A DNA stretch of 64,000 nt from Pycnopodia helianthoides (lineage: Eukaryota > Echinodermata > Asteroidea > Forcipulatida > Asteriidae), in the NCBI GenBank assembly GCA_032158295.1, contig CM063247.1:19196875-19260874 (forward strand), given 5' to 3'. Shown in pieces: positions 22,920-35,600 of the stretch. The position numbers and the translations under genes were made by a program. Position 1 is the first letter of the stretch, and each line of letters opens with the position of its first letter. The notes below the pieces were generated by a model. The model ran no database searches and was not told where the DNA came from. It saw only the letters and a list, made by a program, of their open reading frames with translations.

Positions 22920-24020
22920 CTAACCATAAATTCCCCCCCCCCCCTCCACATGTACGGCTCTGCCTGCCCGCCCTCAATTTAAACCCCACCAATAATTTGT
23001 ATCCAAATAATTTTTGGGTCAGTCTTGTATAGGATATGTGATTGTTAACTATCAAGAAATACATTCGAGGTAGTTCCAAGGCCCCGAGAAAACACAGTTA
23101 TTTTTGTAATGGTTGATTTGTTGTTGTGTTTTTTAAGGGGGGGGGGGGCGCAAGAGGTGCACCATGTTTTTTCTGTGGGGCACTTCTGGCCAATAGGTTC
23201 TCGTTTGTATCCTTCAAACAAGCCCGGTCTGTCAGAGCACTGATTTTTTTCTAGACGTGGAGTTAAAATAACAGATGTAGCAGTTTATTCTTGTAATTTT
23301 TAATCTCAAAGGTCCATTTCAAATGTGTGTGTGTGGTTTTTTTGGGGGGGGGGGGGCACCTGGGAGCATGGACGTCAATTGCGGGCCCTCCCACCAACCC
23401 TCGAGGTAATAAGAGATTTTCAAGACAGAAGCAAGAAAGAGCGGGAACTTGAGGTTGTGCTATTTTATTTCCCCTTCCTCGCACACACAATGTTCAACAG
23501 AGGGCGCTCTTACAACACTTCGCCCATGTGAACCAATGCTAAAGACTACATATTCAAAAATGCTCGATAAATATTCCAAAGTCTCCCAGCCTCTTGAAAT
23601 AAAACGATATTATTTGCTAACAACTCAACTTCTCTTTTCTTTTCTATCTTTATTAGATTAGCCGTGGAATTTTTGAGATAAGCTCATCCATTGGTATGAA
23701 AAACACCGTGCACGAGTAAACTGGCCAGACTCCATCTTGGAAAAATGGCCATACAATTTTCAAAATCGGGACATTTTTAGAGAGCGTTATTGTACTGATA
23801 TAGTTCAAGACTTGTCAAAAACCCAAGTACTGGACCATTTAAAAAACAGTGCATAAAAGCCATCACGTGCAAATCATTGATTATTCATGAAGCTTAGCTC
23901 TCGAGTTCCCATCTAATTGGTGTAGTGCACCTTTGATTCAGTTCTCCAACAGAGCTAGCTGTGTAGCCTCTGGACCCGAGGGATGGTGGTGGAGGTGGTG
24001 GGAGGGGGGGGGGGCTTGCA
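22920..24020. repeat. Stretch with many homopolymer C/G runs
   Basis: Runs of 10-17 C or G occur at about 22927-22943, 23139-23149, 23344-23356 and 24003-24014, with a short TG run at 23322-23334. No gene was found between them. Confidence 0.85.
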
Positions 24021-24072
24021 ATTTTTGTGGCACATGAGAGTAAGATATATTATGACGTAGCCCCCCAACCCC

Positions 24073-24307
24073 CAAGTAATCTTGTACTCTAAAAAAGCCT
24101 CTGTTCAGAATTGACCAGGGAGCCTGACCTAATTCAGAGTCAAGCTGACACGGAATCTGGTTAAAAAAAAAGAAGAAAAGATTCTGACTCGGATTCTGCG
24201 TCAGTTTGACAAAAGTTTCGGAACATTGCGACGCAGATTCATACTGACCCAGCAATGGGTCAGAACCCATCCTGGGACACGGAATCCGGGAGTTTTTAGA
24301 GTGTGGT
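24073..24307. mobile_element. Palindromic element family K, copy 1
   Basis: The left end ACTCTAAAAAAGCCTC and right end GAGTTTTTAGAGTGTG are inverted. The interior is built from repeated GACNCGGAAT and its complement (CTGACACGGAATCTGG, CACGGAATCCGGGAG). A relative lies at 24716-24950. Confidence 0.7.
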
Positions 24308-24715
24308 TGGTGGTTGCTAAAACCGAGCAATATGTTGTGTGAATTTTACAGGTGAATACTCACTCACCTAATAGAAGTGGGGAGGGGGGATTTTGGGAAT
24401 ATACAGGCAAGTCTTTTATAGTGTAGCCCAAGTTCCGTGCTGTATGGTAATGATCTGTGCGAAAGAAGTGTTCGATTTCGCGGTTTAAAAAAAAAAAAAA
24501 AATAACAGACTGTTTCCCCTTTCAACCTCAGTTTGGTAGCATCATTTCGTATTGAAGAAGGGCAATACATGTAATAATGGCTCCCATACTGGGGTACACA
24601 ACCATCCATCTTGATACCCTGAACAAAGATGTAAAAAAGAAAAACACTTAATTTGGAGGGATGGGGTTCCACGGAACATTTTCAATGTATAGGTGAGAGA
24701 CGTGGAATAGAAAGG

Positions 24716-24950
24716 ACACACTCTCTAAAACTCCGGGGTCAGAGTTGATAAGGGTTCCGGGTCCCAGCTGACCCATTTCTGTGTCAAGCTGACCCGGAAA
24801 GTGGTTAAAGAATGGGATTTTTCAGGGTCATTTTGGACACAGATTCTGTGTCATACTGAGTCAGAAACGGGTCAGGCCACATGGGACCCTGACCCGGGTC
24901 AATTCTGACCCGGAACTTGAATTCTTCCGGAACTTTTTAACGTGCAGTCT
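24716..24950. mobile_element. Palindromic element family K, copy 2
   Basis: It starts CACACTCTCTAAAACTCCGG and contains several GACCCGG blocks, such as GCTGACCCGGAAAGTGG and TTCTGACCCGGAACTTG, in both orientations. A looser third cluster with GTGACCCGGATCCC and GACCCGGATTTC lies at 25555-25765. Confidence 0.7.
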
Positions 24951-26164
24951 CTTTTTCTGATTGGATATCAACGGCACATGGTGATTATTGTTACCATTTT
25001 GAAATACCAATTCCCACAGGGACCCCAATAAACATATTAAACTCAAACATACTTATTTTTTACTTCAAAATTTATTGGTTTTCTTCAGAAACTGCAAAAT
25101 CAGCGATTTCAGCAAACATGACTAATAACGCCACAGGTAAAGCTGTCATACTTTTTAATGTTACGTGTATAGCCTACATCCGTTTAAATTGGACGCTTGT
25201 TATAACATTAGATATAATATTAAAATGAAACCCAGTCACACCGATACGCACAGTACGTGTATTCATTAAGTACGTGGACACTTTGGGGAATTAAATTAAA
25301 AAAAACTTTAACACAGTAGTTTTTCCAGGAGAAGTTCTGCAATTCTAGGATGAAACTCAAGTTACTACCCCCAGACTTTCTGCGAGAGCTGCGTTTTGGT
25401 TTTAGAAAACCTGATGTAATAACACAAACTGATGCTTGATCCCGTTCGGGACAACCTTAAATTACAGTTGAATAACATAGTTCTGTAAGTCAGAATAATG
25501 GTTTTACCCCTTTTCTAATTGTATCGATATCATACCCGAACAACTTTCCCTGGTTCCAATGTGACCCGGATCCCGTGGGTGTAGCAAAAGACCCACCTTA
25601 ATGTCAGATGACCCGGATTTCATGCCAATCCATCATGGAATCCGTGCTCAAAATGTGTTCCTCATTCGGATACTAGGTCAATGTAAACTAACTCCATCAT
25701 ACTAAACCCAAACACAGCTCTGGGCCCCCATGGACCCGTATCAGATCAAATGTTGACCCGGCAGTTTTCCCCAAGAGCACGGTGAAAATAATGAGCTTCA
25801 TTCTACGAGGATCGTTGTTTGAAAGTATTATTCAATTATACATTAACGTTTCTGGTAACTGGTTAATCAACTTTGTTTGCATTTAAAACTGTATTGGCCG
25901 GGACATGGGGGTTCGACTAGACTCGATTTCAAGTCTGAGAACGCCGACAATTAACAAACCACGATCACAACCTTAGAACCCGAGCCTGTGGTTGGACTTG
26001 TATACACTCGCCGCAAACGACAAGCTCCTAAAAGTCTCTTCAATGTAACAAGTCTGACACCCACCTACTAAAAGACTAAATTAAGATAAATATATCCCTT
26101 GAAAATGACAAGGTGTTGATATTAAAACCAGCTCGAACCTATGATTAATTTTTGTAATTATTAT

Positions 26165-26300
26165 ATCAAACCCCTTGCATCCGCCGTCACCGCTGAGATT
26201 ATTCATTGGTAACCCACAACTATCAGCCAATGAGAGGTCTCTCACTGACCATTGTGAGGGCGCTGTTTGAGCTACTGACGTCATATGCAAGGGGGTATAT
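26165..26300. mobile_element. Repeat I (short TIR element)
   Basis: ACCCCTTGCAT and ATGCAAGGGGGT are inverted ends about 135 bp apart. The inside has CAGCCAATGAGAGGTCTCTC and GCTACTGACGTCATATGCAA, shared with 14985-15085. Confidence 0.7.
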
Positions 26301-26987
26301 TAAAATGGACCAAATTAAATCTCATCATTTTTCAGTGACCAATGTGACGTCATTAAGCTATTCTGTCAAAATTAATAAACAAAAAATACTGTTGGAAGTT
26401 GTTTCGAGTGTCAAATTGCTACAGGCACCTATATAAGCATCACCATCCAAAACCAAAGAATGGTACATTGGTAACAATTAACAATTTATTTGGAAGCGCA
26501 GGTTTTCCATCTTCTGAAAAACAACAACCCTGATGTTTACCACTAAGTAGTTGTTATCGTCAGTTCTAAGAGACGCAATAATAACGTGTAGGATGCGTTT
26601 ATTTTCTTACTTTTAAAGATTCGCATGTATAGTACTTTTTCCTCAAAACGCTTTCCTAAAATAGTTAAACTCTTTATATTGCCTATTATTTGAATATTAA
26701 AAACTTGTTTAACCATTACAAACGAGAGAGAAACAATGTCCCTGACAGAGAAGTTCAAACTCGTATACGTTATTCACACAAGACGTGTTCCAAACCCCAA
26801 CCTAACCTGGAGCGTTATTATGCTCCAGTTCAATGAACTTCCCCTTCTCAGTTGACGGTGGTCTCATCCAAACAGAACTCCCTGCCCTGGCTCAACAACA
26901 GTGAGGTACACATTCTTCACACCAACTTCAATGTTGTACGGTCCATTTCACTACCAACTTTGTGGGAATAGACACATGGCGATTTTA

Positions 26988-27262
26988 TGTGATAGCCATA
27001 GAGTTATTTTTACAGAACTACAGGGCGTTCAAAAACCATGTGACATGGCCAGACAACAAGCATTTTTGGCCACTAAGAAAATGACATGCTGACCCATCGT
27101 ATAACACAGGTCACGCACCAGATCACACATCCAACATGTTGCAAGGGCAAAATTGTATGTAATTTACACATAGGGATTCGAACCCATGGTGTGCCAGCGC
27201 GCTTGCGTGTGTGTAATGAGAATGCTCCCTCTAGTTATATTATAAAACTCTATGGTGATAGC
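26988..27262. repeat. Element with inverted ends and tRNA-like B box
   Basis: GATAGCCATAGAGTT at the left is inverted against AACTCTATGGTGATAG at the right. Inside, GGGATTCGAACCCATGG looks like a reversed tRNA B box, so a tRNA-derived SINE inside or forming the element is possible. Confidence 0.5.
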
Positions 27263-27349
27263 TTGGACATCTTCACCACAGAGGAACTCATGCACGAGAT
27301 ATTTATCAAATATACACGTACATTGTTTTTCTTTTCCTTTTTAATCGAA

Positions 27350-27557
27350 GTACAGCCAACACTCGTTATAAAGAGTAATGTTATGAAGAGGTTCTGCTTA
27401 TAAAGAGGTTCTGCTTATAAAGAGTACATTCTGAAGTCCCGAATCTCATTTCGGCTTTTGTGTTTACTTGTTTGTCTAACCTCTTATAACGATATTCCTG
27501 TTATAAAGAAGTTATTTAGCCAGTCCGAGCGGTCTTGTTACAATGAGACTCGACTGC
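27350..27557. mobile_element. pogo/Tigger-like terminal remnant
   Basis: The left end TACAGCCAACACTCGTTATA and right end TTACAATGAGACTCGACTGC have the TA-flanked CAGTCGA...CGTTATAA style of pogo-like elements. The segment GGTTCTGCTTATAAAGA is present twice in tandem at about 27388-27421. No transposase frame is left. Confidence 0.5.
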
Positions 27558-28992
27558 AACCCAAATGAGATAACTGTAACATTGGAAACTATAGGCCCCT
27601 TTTAATGATACGTTTCGGCGTTCGTTAGAATACATTTTTTTGAGAATATGACACACACAATAACGGTCAGGTAAGAAACCTCTACAGTTGCTGACCTCCG
27701 CAATGAACAAAATACACATTTTTTTTCTTGCACTGTGACTGGGTATCAAAATAAAAGTGAGCATTATGGTATAAAAAAGGAAGAACAATTAGCACATAAC
27801 ATAATAAATTATAATTCATATAAGATTTTAAATAATTAGAGACGAGATATTGATATGTAAAAAAAAAAAGTTGCGAAGCCCAAATCTCAAAGGGAAGACT
27901 GAAGCACCTCTTTGCAATCCTGACAAAGGCAGCGAAGTCCGTTTTCGTCTGAGGCGACTTTACGCTGAACAATGTCCAGTCTGCTCTTTACAATTTGTAC
28001 GAATGGTCAATGTCCACATAGCAAAAAATAATGTGCATTTTCACATTCCCCCCGGTTATGGGCCGGTATCTTTCATCTTGAGTAAATAAAATAAAAATCT
28101 TATCTTCTTGGAACAAGTTTTGCAAAACCGTTCAATGCTGCACCATGACATGAATACAGTTCCCGCTCAAAAATGGCTCGATAAAGAATTCGTTGAATAA
28201 TTCAAACACCACAGGAAGAATCAAATAATAATTATACAAAAATGACTTGAAGCGCCTTAATTATGGTCTCGCCCTACAGCAAGATTCACAGTACTGTCAG
28301 TTAATTTAGGAAGATGTTTGAAGCCGACCCTCCCTCCCCCACCCCCAACCCCTTACAAAGAAAAAACACTTTAGCTGTACCCCAGCTTTTGAGCGTGGTA
28401 GATTTGATATGCAGCGACATCAGGAAATGAACGTGGTCCCCGGGTTAAACTGGAGATCAAGACAAAGGTACCACAATAATTGGATCTGATATGTGGATAT
28501 AAGAAAACATGTCATCTGATATGCGGATAGAAGGAAACATGTCGCAGTGGAATTTCATATACATATCGCGTAGAGAGTTTCTATATAACTTTGCAACTAC
28601 ACCCCAAGTATTACAATGATGTAGGACATTTTCTTTTCAATGGATTTCAAACATGTTCCCCAATCACGTCGACAAATTGGATTAGCAGAGATTGACTCTT
28701 TTAATTATCATATTTAATAGTAACACACGGTGATATCGTTATGACAGACAGTCGTAATCTGCGGTAATACAGTCTCTTTCTGTTGATAATTACAGCAAAA
28801 TAATAAGTAAATACACTTCAGATCAATATAGTATTTCTCGTCACCATTAATATGTACATCTTAGCAATAATTATAAACGGTGGTACAATGTGGCTAGCAT
28901 TTTTTAATCTGTATAGTTATGTACACTTCCTATATACAATATATCAATAGTCTTGCAAAATAATATAATCTTAAACATTTAAAGTTAGCATC

Positions 28993-29694
28993 CTATATCA
29001 CGTGGTTCCACGTTGCTAGCCGATGCGACGCCAAGAGAGTCAGTAATACTATTGCAAAGAGTGTGTGAACTGTCATGGAGCTGAGCGTTCTTGGGGGTGC
29101 ACCGTTCGGTCTCGGCGGCAACACGGCCAAGATCTTATTGTCTTCAAACACACTAGTTCTGTTGTGGAGGGACAGGGATGCGTTGGGCTGCAACCTTGAG
29201 ATGTCCCGCAACGCGCTCTCGGCGGCGTTGGTGAAGTTGTCGTCGCTGGTAGTCAGCAGATCAAACACACACGAGTCCAGGTACACGTCTATGACGTTGG
29301 TCTGTCGACACTTTGCGATGGCTCTCTGTAATTTTTCCTTGTCCACGTCCTTTGTCTGTTTTAAAAACTCCACGTACTCGATCTTCTCGCGGCCGGGGCA
29401 TCCCCGGACGCAGAGCTGGAGGTCCTCCGGTCCCTGCCTCTTGATGATCTCCTCCGGCATCCTCACGGAGAAGAGCAAATATTCCCCAATTTGTCTGATG
29501 ATGATCACCGTACCAATGTACCTGATGTGAATCTCCACGTGTTTCTCGGGGACGATCTCCGAAACGTACACTCCCGCGCCTCGGGGTCCAGAACTCCGCG
29601 TGCCGTCCACGAAGGCTCCCGGGAGGTTACCAGTCTGGGCGAGGTACAGCTTACGCTCGGCGCACTCCTCGTGTCCCTTGATGATCACGGACAA
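28993..29694 (-). CDS. RGM: RGM coding exon 3 (C-RGM domain and GPI tail, residues 237-469)
   Basis: The acceptor TTTTCACAG opens with LSVIIKGHEECAERKLYLAQ in phase 0. Further family landmarks are LPGAFVDGT, YIGTVIIIRQIGEYLLFSVR, RMPEEI, LQLCVRGCP and CVFDLLTTSDDNFTNAA. After the folded domain come PNASLSLHNRT and a Pro-rich spacer. The last segment, MTVHTLFAIVLLTLLASHRL, is a GPI-attachment signal with only a few residues after it before the TAG stop. The frame also runs open upstream into the intron to 29916, which is not coding in this model. Confidence 0.97.
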   Translation of the reverse strand: MSVIIKGHEECAERKLYLAQTGNLPGAFVDGTRSSGPRGAGVYVSEIVPEKHVEIHIRYIGTVIIIRQIGEYLLFSVRMPEEIIKRQGPEDLQLCVRGCPGREKIEYVEFLKQTKDVDKEKLQRAIAKCRQTNVIDVYLDSCVFDLLTTSDDNFTNAAESALRDISRLQPNASLSLHNRTSVFEDNKILAVLPPRPNGAPPRTLSSMTVHTLFAIVLLTLLASHRLATWNHVI

Positions 29695-32600
29695 CTGTGA
29701 AAATAACAAAAAACGAACACCACCGTCAGGGTTATATTGGCGAAATTGGAAATGGTGTATTATCAAGGCTATAATAAAACGCACAGAAAGGGCCGCATAC
29801 TTGGCACGGTTAATGGGGGAAATGAGCATGACTTGATCTTCCCGGGCTAAAGTAATTGCGTTTGGTCCCAAGTGTAAATGTAGTGTGTAATTTATGTAAT
29901 GAGCATCTGCTGGCACGCCGCGATATTACGATTTCATAATAACGGTGTGGGGAGGCGGCGGTAATTAAATGCAGCTAAGGGTCGGCAAACATCAATAAGA
30001 ATGTGCAGAAGGCCGGGGCTGATCGTGGACTATTGTTATAAGTGGAAAGGCATTATGAAGATCTTTTTTTTTTTTAACCCTAATCCCGATTCAATAATAA
30101 ACACTCACTATCAGATCAAATGTTAAATCCATACCAGTTAAATCATTCTATGTGCGCAGCAGCCATCGCAATTATCTACCCATAATTACAGCGGGTATAC
30201 GCACTACACCTCTTCAAAGCAATTTATTAATATAAAACATGGTTCTTTATTAATGTGATGAATCTAAGAATAAAACAACTGTCTGTCCGTCAAACATGTC
30301 GGCAAATCGGTATTAATATTAAACTAACCAAATACAAACAAAGAGGCCGCTAAGAATAGTTCAGTTTGAAATTTGGGTTGCTATATTTATTCACGGGTCA
30401 CTTAATTTTGCACTTACTGCAATGGTTCCACTAAGGTCAGTTTAGATGTTTTTAAAAGAAATTTAAAGACTTTCCATCAATCTTTGATTTCTGTTTTGAC
30501 TTCTTTCCTATTGTTTTGCTAATGTTTTTGTAGATTCTACTAAATCTGCACCACACAAGTCCACCAAAATATATTATAAGGTCGATCAGCTAATTAGTTT
30601 GGCATGTTATTGTTTATGCTTTATTTCCAAGATGTTGTGTGTAAACCTCACAAAAAGGTTCACTGCGGTGATACTGTGTTTTTTTTTCTTTTGGAACTAG
30701 AATAATGTGATATATGTGCATAATTAGGATGTGAGATATGAAGACGTCACACAAAAGGGACACACCAGTCCAGCAAGCAGGCTTATATACAGCCCTTGCT
30801 CATTACTTCCACGAATCGTGCCTCCATCTTGTACGGCAAGCTTTTATTGTGCACGAGACAAAGTAAACACGGAGGATGGCAATGCTTTTTGTTGAAGACG
30901 ATAGAAGACGGTTTTACATTACACACGAACATGTGTTATGGGTGTAGGCTACTGTGCCTGCGCTGCAAGCACAAAAGCCGTCATCCCATGTACGTATTGT
31001 TAGGCGATTGCATTGACACGCAAAGCACTGCATATATAATTGGGTTTTTTCCCCCTTTTTTCCAACCCACAAAGCGAAAATATCAGAGCACCCTTTTATG
31101 CGTGCAAAGTGTGAAGAACTATGTACAATAAACATAATCCTTTCAATATAACATGGCATTAATCTTACAGATTTGAATTGTGAAATATTCCTTGTGATAA
31201 ACACTACGTATGAGTTACGGAATTTGGCGGCCATTTTGACCAATAGCTAAAGCATAGAATTTAAGTGAATAATCCTTGCTCGGGGCACAGTTCCATACTT
31301 AAGCCACGAAGCTTTTCATCCACGGCATGCAGGCATAAATGTGTATTAAGAAATCCTGGCATCTAACACTGCAAATTATATCTGGGGACTGGGTTAGCCC
31401 TGACCGACTCTGCCCAGTTAACCGTTAAACAGGATATTCAGCTAAAAATTGCAGGCCAGCCAAGCGAAAAATGAGGCTTGGACGGCACTGGCCTTGCCAC
31501 ACCAAACCAGGGCTGGTAACAAAGGAGGTGCGTGGTGCTAGCGGGAAAAGGCAGCGGGAATCTAATGCGGTAAATACAGCTAGCTTTCCCTGCTTGCCAG
31601 TAAACGGAGGGAAAACAAAAAAATCAAATCGGTTTTGTTAAAATGTTACATGACTGTTGAGCTATGTTATAACGTGCAGATGATCGTGAACTTTCGAAGA
31701 CCTTTGGGTGCAAATGGCATGATAATGAAGCCTGAATTTGGAGCCCAGTTTGAAGTTATAAACCACAGAGACAATAACGCCGTAAAATAAACACATTTGT
31801 GGACCGCACCATTCCGCCATTGAAGTATAAAGTTCCTAGTGGTTTATTGATGTTTGACTGGGTTAAAAACACAGTTCGATTTGGGGAAGTCTGCGTGTAG
31901 AAATGACCGGCTGTAAAATCGTTTGTGCATGATCGGCCCGAATGGTTTCCACAACAGAACGAATGAAGATGACAGCACGAATGGATTTATCGATAAATCA
32001 ATGACAGTTGCGGAAATGATCGATGCGTGACCCAATTAGGTCCTTAATAGGTTTCAGTTATTAATCAATGGTCAATTCAATTCGGACAAAAGGTTTAAAC
32101 TCGAAAGAAGCAGAAAGCCATTGTGTTCTTAACTGTATGATTACAATATATGAAGGGCGCTGCCCGTTGATCTTTAACCTAGAAGTATCAAACGAGTTCG
32201 GTATCAAACTACGTATGATGACGTCCACAAAACTTTGTTGTTATTAAAATTTGACTTCCACAACAGTAAGGGGAAAAAAACAAAGTAGATTTGGAAAACA
32301 TTATACATGTACATTGTAAGAAAACCCTATACAAGATTACTAGGTGTTTTGTATTTTGTATTTTTTTTTTACAAAGCATTACTTATCAAATTTAATTTGT
32401 CGTTGGTGTAAATACAGCCTAAATTTTAACGGCCTTTCCAGTTTACGATCGCGCAAGTAGAAATGAATTTACAGTACAGAGGTACACACATGTATTACTA
32501 TGTCAAGAAAGATCGACCCCCCCCCCAAACAGATGTCAAAGTTCAGCAGCATTACTCACAGTGGAAACTGGACCGAGGCGGCTCTGCACAGTGAATAAAG

Positions 32601-35600
32601 TACAGTGTGTGTGCGTGTGTTTTCATGAGATTTTATCGCAAAAATTTCATTAAATTAATAATCAGTTCTCGGCGGTTCAATGGTAACCCCGACGCCTTCC
32701 AAAATGTTTGCCGTGGGTTAAATGTTAATGCTGCAGCGGTAGCTTGGAACCGTGGGCTGTGGAGCCAAGTTCAACGCCAGTAGTGCAGTGACTCACCAGG
32801 CCCAGGCTAACTTATATGTGTGTGGAAGTATAGTAGGTACCCATGGGCCATGATTATATTATGGACGTCCACGTATGGGCAAAATATATATGTAATTTTG
32901 AGGAATTATCTGAGAGACAAAAGTACTTCATATCTCTTCATTACTCTGTGGTACAAAGGTTTCAGCTAAAATGTTGTTAAAGGGTGTCAGAATTTGCTGG
33001 AATTTTACAAACTGGGTGTCCAAATCGTCACTTACAACACATTCACGTGTAAATGACAGATAAAACAGAGTGTCTAAACTTAAAACAGGGTGCCCATTGC
33101 CCATTTTCCAAAAGACACCCACACTGGACTCTGGCTAACACTTTGCTGTGGTACCTTTGTTTTAGGCTCCAAGTATTATTAACGTTTAGAACTAATCCAT
33201 TAAAAAAAAATATTTCCCTTTTTTTCTCAAAAACTTGATTACACATTTTCAAAAGTATTTACACTTGAGGGCATAACATAATTCTCTATACAAGATGGTA
33301 TGGACGAGGTATGAGAGAGTGCAGTATCTGCAATTGTTTATGACAAGATCATGTATTAAAGGTATTGTACACTTTTGGTAACAGCTCAAAATCAGTGTCC
33401 ACATTTTGTGTGATTAAACGTATGCATGAACAAACCAACCTGTGAAAGTTTGAGCTCAATTGGTCATCGAGGTCACGAGAAAATAGTGAAAAGAGATCTT
33501 ATGTGTTTTCTGTTTTATCAAATTATCGCGCGCGATAATTACTATTGTTTTACTCGTTTCTCAGAAACGATAGCATTTTAGGCAGAAATATTTTAAGGAA
33601 CCCTTTCTACCATTACTTTCTTTAAATCATGTAAGTTATGTGTGAATCTGTGAACATTTTGTTTTTCGATCTTACCAATAGTGTACAGGGCCTTTAAATA
33701 ACATGAATTCGGAAACTAATTATTACACTATCTGAAGTAAATGACTTTACGCCTGAACATCTAGCCAATAAAATGCTTCTGGGGAAAAAAAAAACTTATT
33801 GTGCCGTGTATTTGCATGTTGCTACAAAAGAAGCCACTATTCAGCACGAATCCAGAGCTCCACCGGGCAGTGGGGACCAACAATGGGGGAGTGACAATAA
33901 AGAACACAGTTTCAGAACAGGGCAAAGGCCTGCAAATTGGGTTGAGGGGAATTAAAAGAAAACACTCAAGCTGATGGCTTGGCGGACAAAGGGGGCTCAG
34001 GATTGTCAACTGGTTTTTAGATCGACCGGCTTAGAGTGGATTTTTTGTTTGCCTACTGGCCGAACAAGGGGGGGATTTTGTGGCAATTTCGGCGCTGTAT
34101 TTATACTGGCGAGTTCAGCCGGACACAATGCGGATCCAGTGGGCAGTTTTAACCCCCTTTGGAAGTCCTTCGTCCCGGTATGGAATCGGCGGATTATGTG
34201 GGCAAATACATGGGGACTGTGTGGAGGTGACGACAGGGTAGATAGCGGAACTAGGTACGGTGGCTATCCATGAGGTCACCTACTGGAGCCCTTCAGGGGT
34301 TTCTTAAAACTATGGGAGCATTTTTAACAGTTAACTGCTGTTTCGATCGAGAAACTTATTCTTCGAAAAAGATCTGTATATCATTTCGACGAACACACAA
34401 CTGTTATTTTCTTCTACATTCATGGTTTGTTTTATATACCAAACAATGAACACAACCACCCAGATTACTTATTCAGTTAGACCGCATAGCTATTGAGGTT
34501 AGACGACCCACCACAGAGAAAGGAGAACCCACCAAGAGCTTGGGACAGATCTCAGTCAGCCCATTTATGAACAATATCATTAAACTGAATTCAGATCTTG
34601 TGAAGAGACCTGAGTCATCGAAGATTTCCCATTTTCACACTCAATTGACTCCTCCCGTCCAGTCAGGGGTGTTGTGTTATAAAATAAGTAGGGGCAGTGG
34701 GCTTAAAGGCTATCGATCCGCATAAAGAGTCTGTGTTATAATATACTTTTCTTAAAAACAAGGCTGCATAATGGTCTGTGTTCAGCTCGCGTGCAGGGTT
34801 TTTTCCCTCTACCGCGTTGTGCTAGTTCTAAAAATGGCGAGGAGCGACACTTTTGACCTTCCATCGCGCCCTTGACAGAACAAGGAGAGAGTGTCAACAA
34901 ATTGCTCCTAATGTGACGGAATGTGGATGGCTCTGCAATATTGCAGCCAAGCTGGAATGATTTGTTGGGAGCCGGGGCTAGCTCGGCGTCCATACTTGAG
35001 ACGGGGGCCTGGGTGTGTGTGCACATCGCGTGGGGGTGGACGGCGCGAGGGGGGAAGTGCCAGGCTAGGGGAGCTGGCCTTCTGGGGGAATGAAATTGGG
35101 GCGACGTGCTGTGAGAAATTACTGCCGACGCCACGGTGAATACAACATCAGCGTGCCGTGGTGTTTTCATAGGCATGGCTGTCAGAATGGCCAACTGAAA
35201 ACCTCACCAAATCCATTATTCATAATAGGTGCTTTAACAGTTGATGAAATTAATTTCAGTTCATGATGTCATCACGGGGGTAAGGGTTGTGCCTTTAAAC
35301 GGTCTAGAATAAACACCACATCGGGATTTTTCTTTGTATACACAAATCCTAGATCAGTTCGATAAGACTGGTATAGCTTGATTTTAAAGGACAACCACAT
35401 AAAATATTTTCAAAATCACAAAGCCTGTGATGAACTAAAGATCTGTAAATGAGGTTATACAACAATCAGGGTCAATTCTCTTTCCGTCCACTTTCAGAAA
35501 CACTGAATATAATCATCACCTTGTAAATGCATTAGTCTTCTGCAGAATGAACACATGTCCTTGGGTGTTTTCTTCTTTCCACAAAGAATCCAAAAGACAT

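Larger units (their letters stand above)
18720..23000. other. 53BP1 5' region, no coding exon found
   Basis: An untranslated first exon of 53BP1 must lie to the right of 18720, because coding exon 1 has a splice acceptor five bases before the ATG. I could not fix it. The region holds palindromic elements at 19646-20029, 20230-20520 and 21135-21465 and a repeat mosaic at 21480-22340. It also has a TG-rich run near 20983-21016. A plausible promoter motif lies at 22754. Confidence 0.5.
25780..28990. other. Spacer 3' of RGM
   Basis: No coding region is supported. Repeat I lies at 26165-26300, a palindrome with a tRNA-like interior at 26988-27262 and a pogo-like remnant at 27350-27557. The 3' UTR of RGM should begin at 28992 and run leftwards. 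I could not place its polyadenylation site. Confidence 0.6.

Noticed and set aside
27086..27262. Possible tRNA gene suggested by GGGATTCGAACCCATGG
   Set aside because: Only a B-box-like word is present; the rest cannot fold into a cloverleaf, so it is treated as part of a repeat.
29695..29916. Upstream extension of the RGM exon 3 frame
   Set aside because: The TTTTCACAG acceptor and exact phase agreement with exon 2 place the exon start at 29694; the extension has no RGM similarity.
34736..35194. 152-codon minus-strand frame, one of the longest in the window
   Set aside because: Composition is basic and Pro/His-rich with no domain; it lies in RGM intron 2 without matching exon phases, and competing plus-strand frames overlap it.
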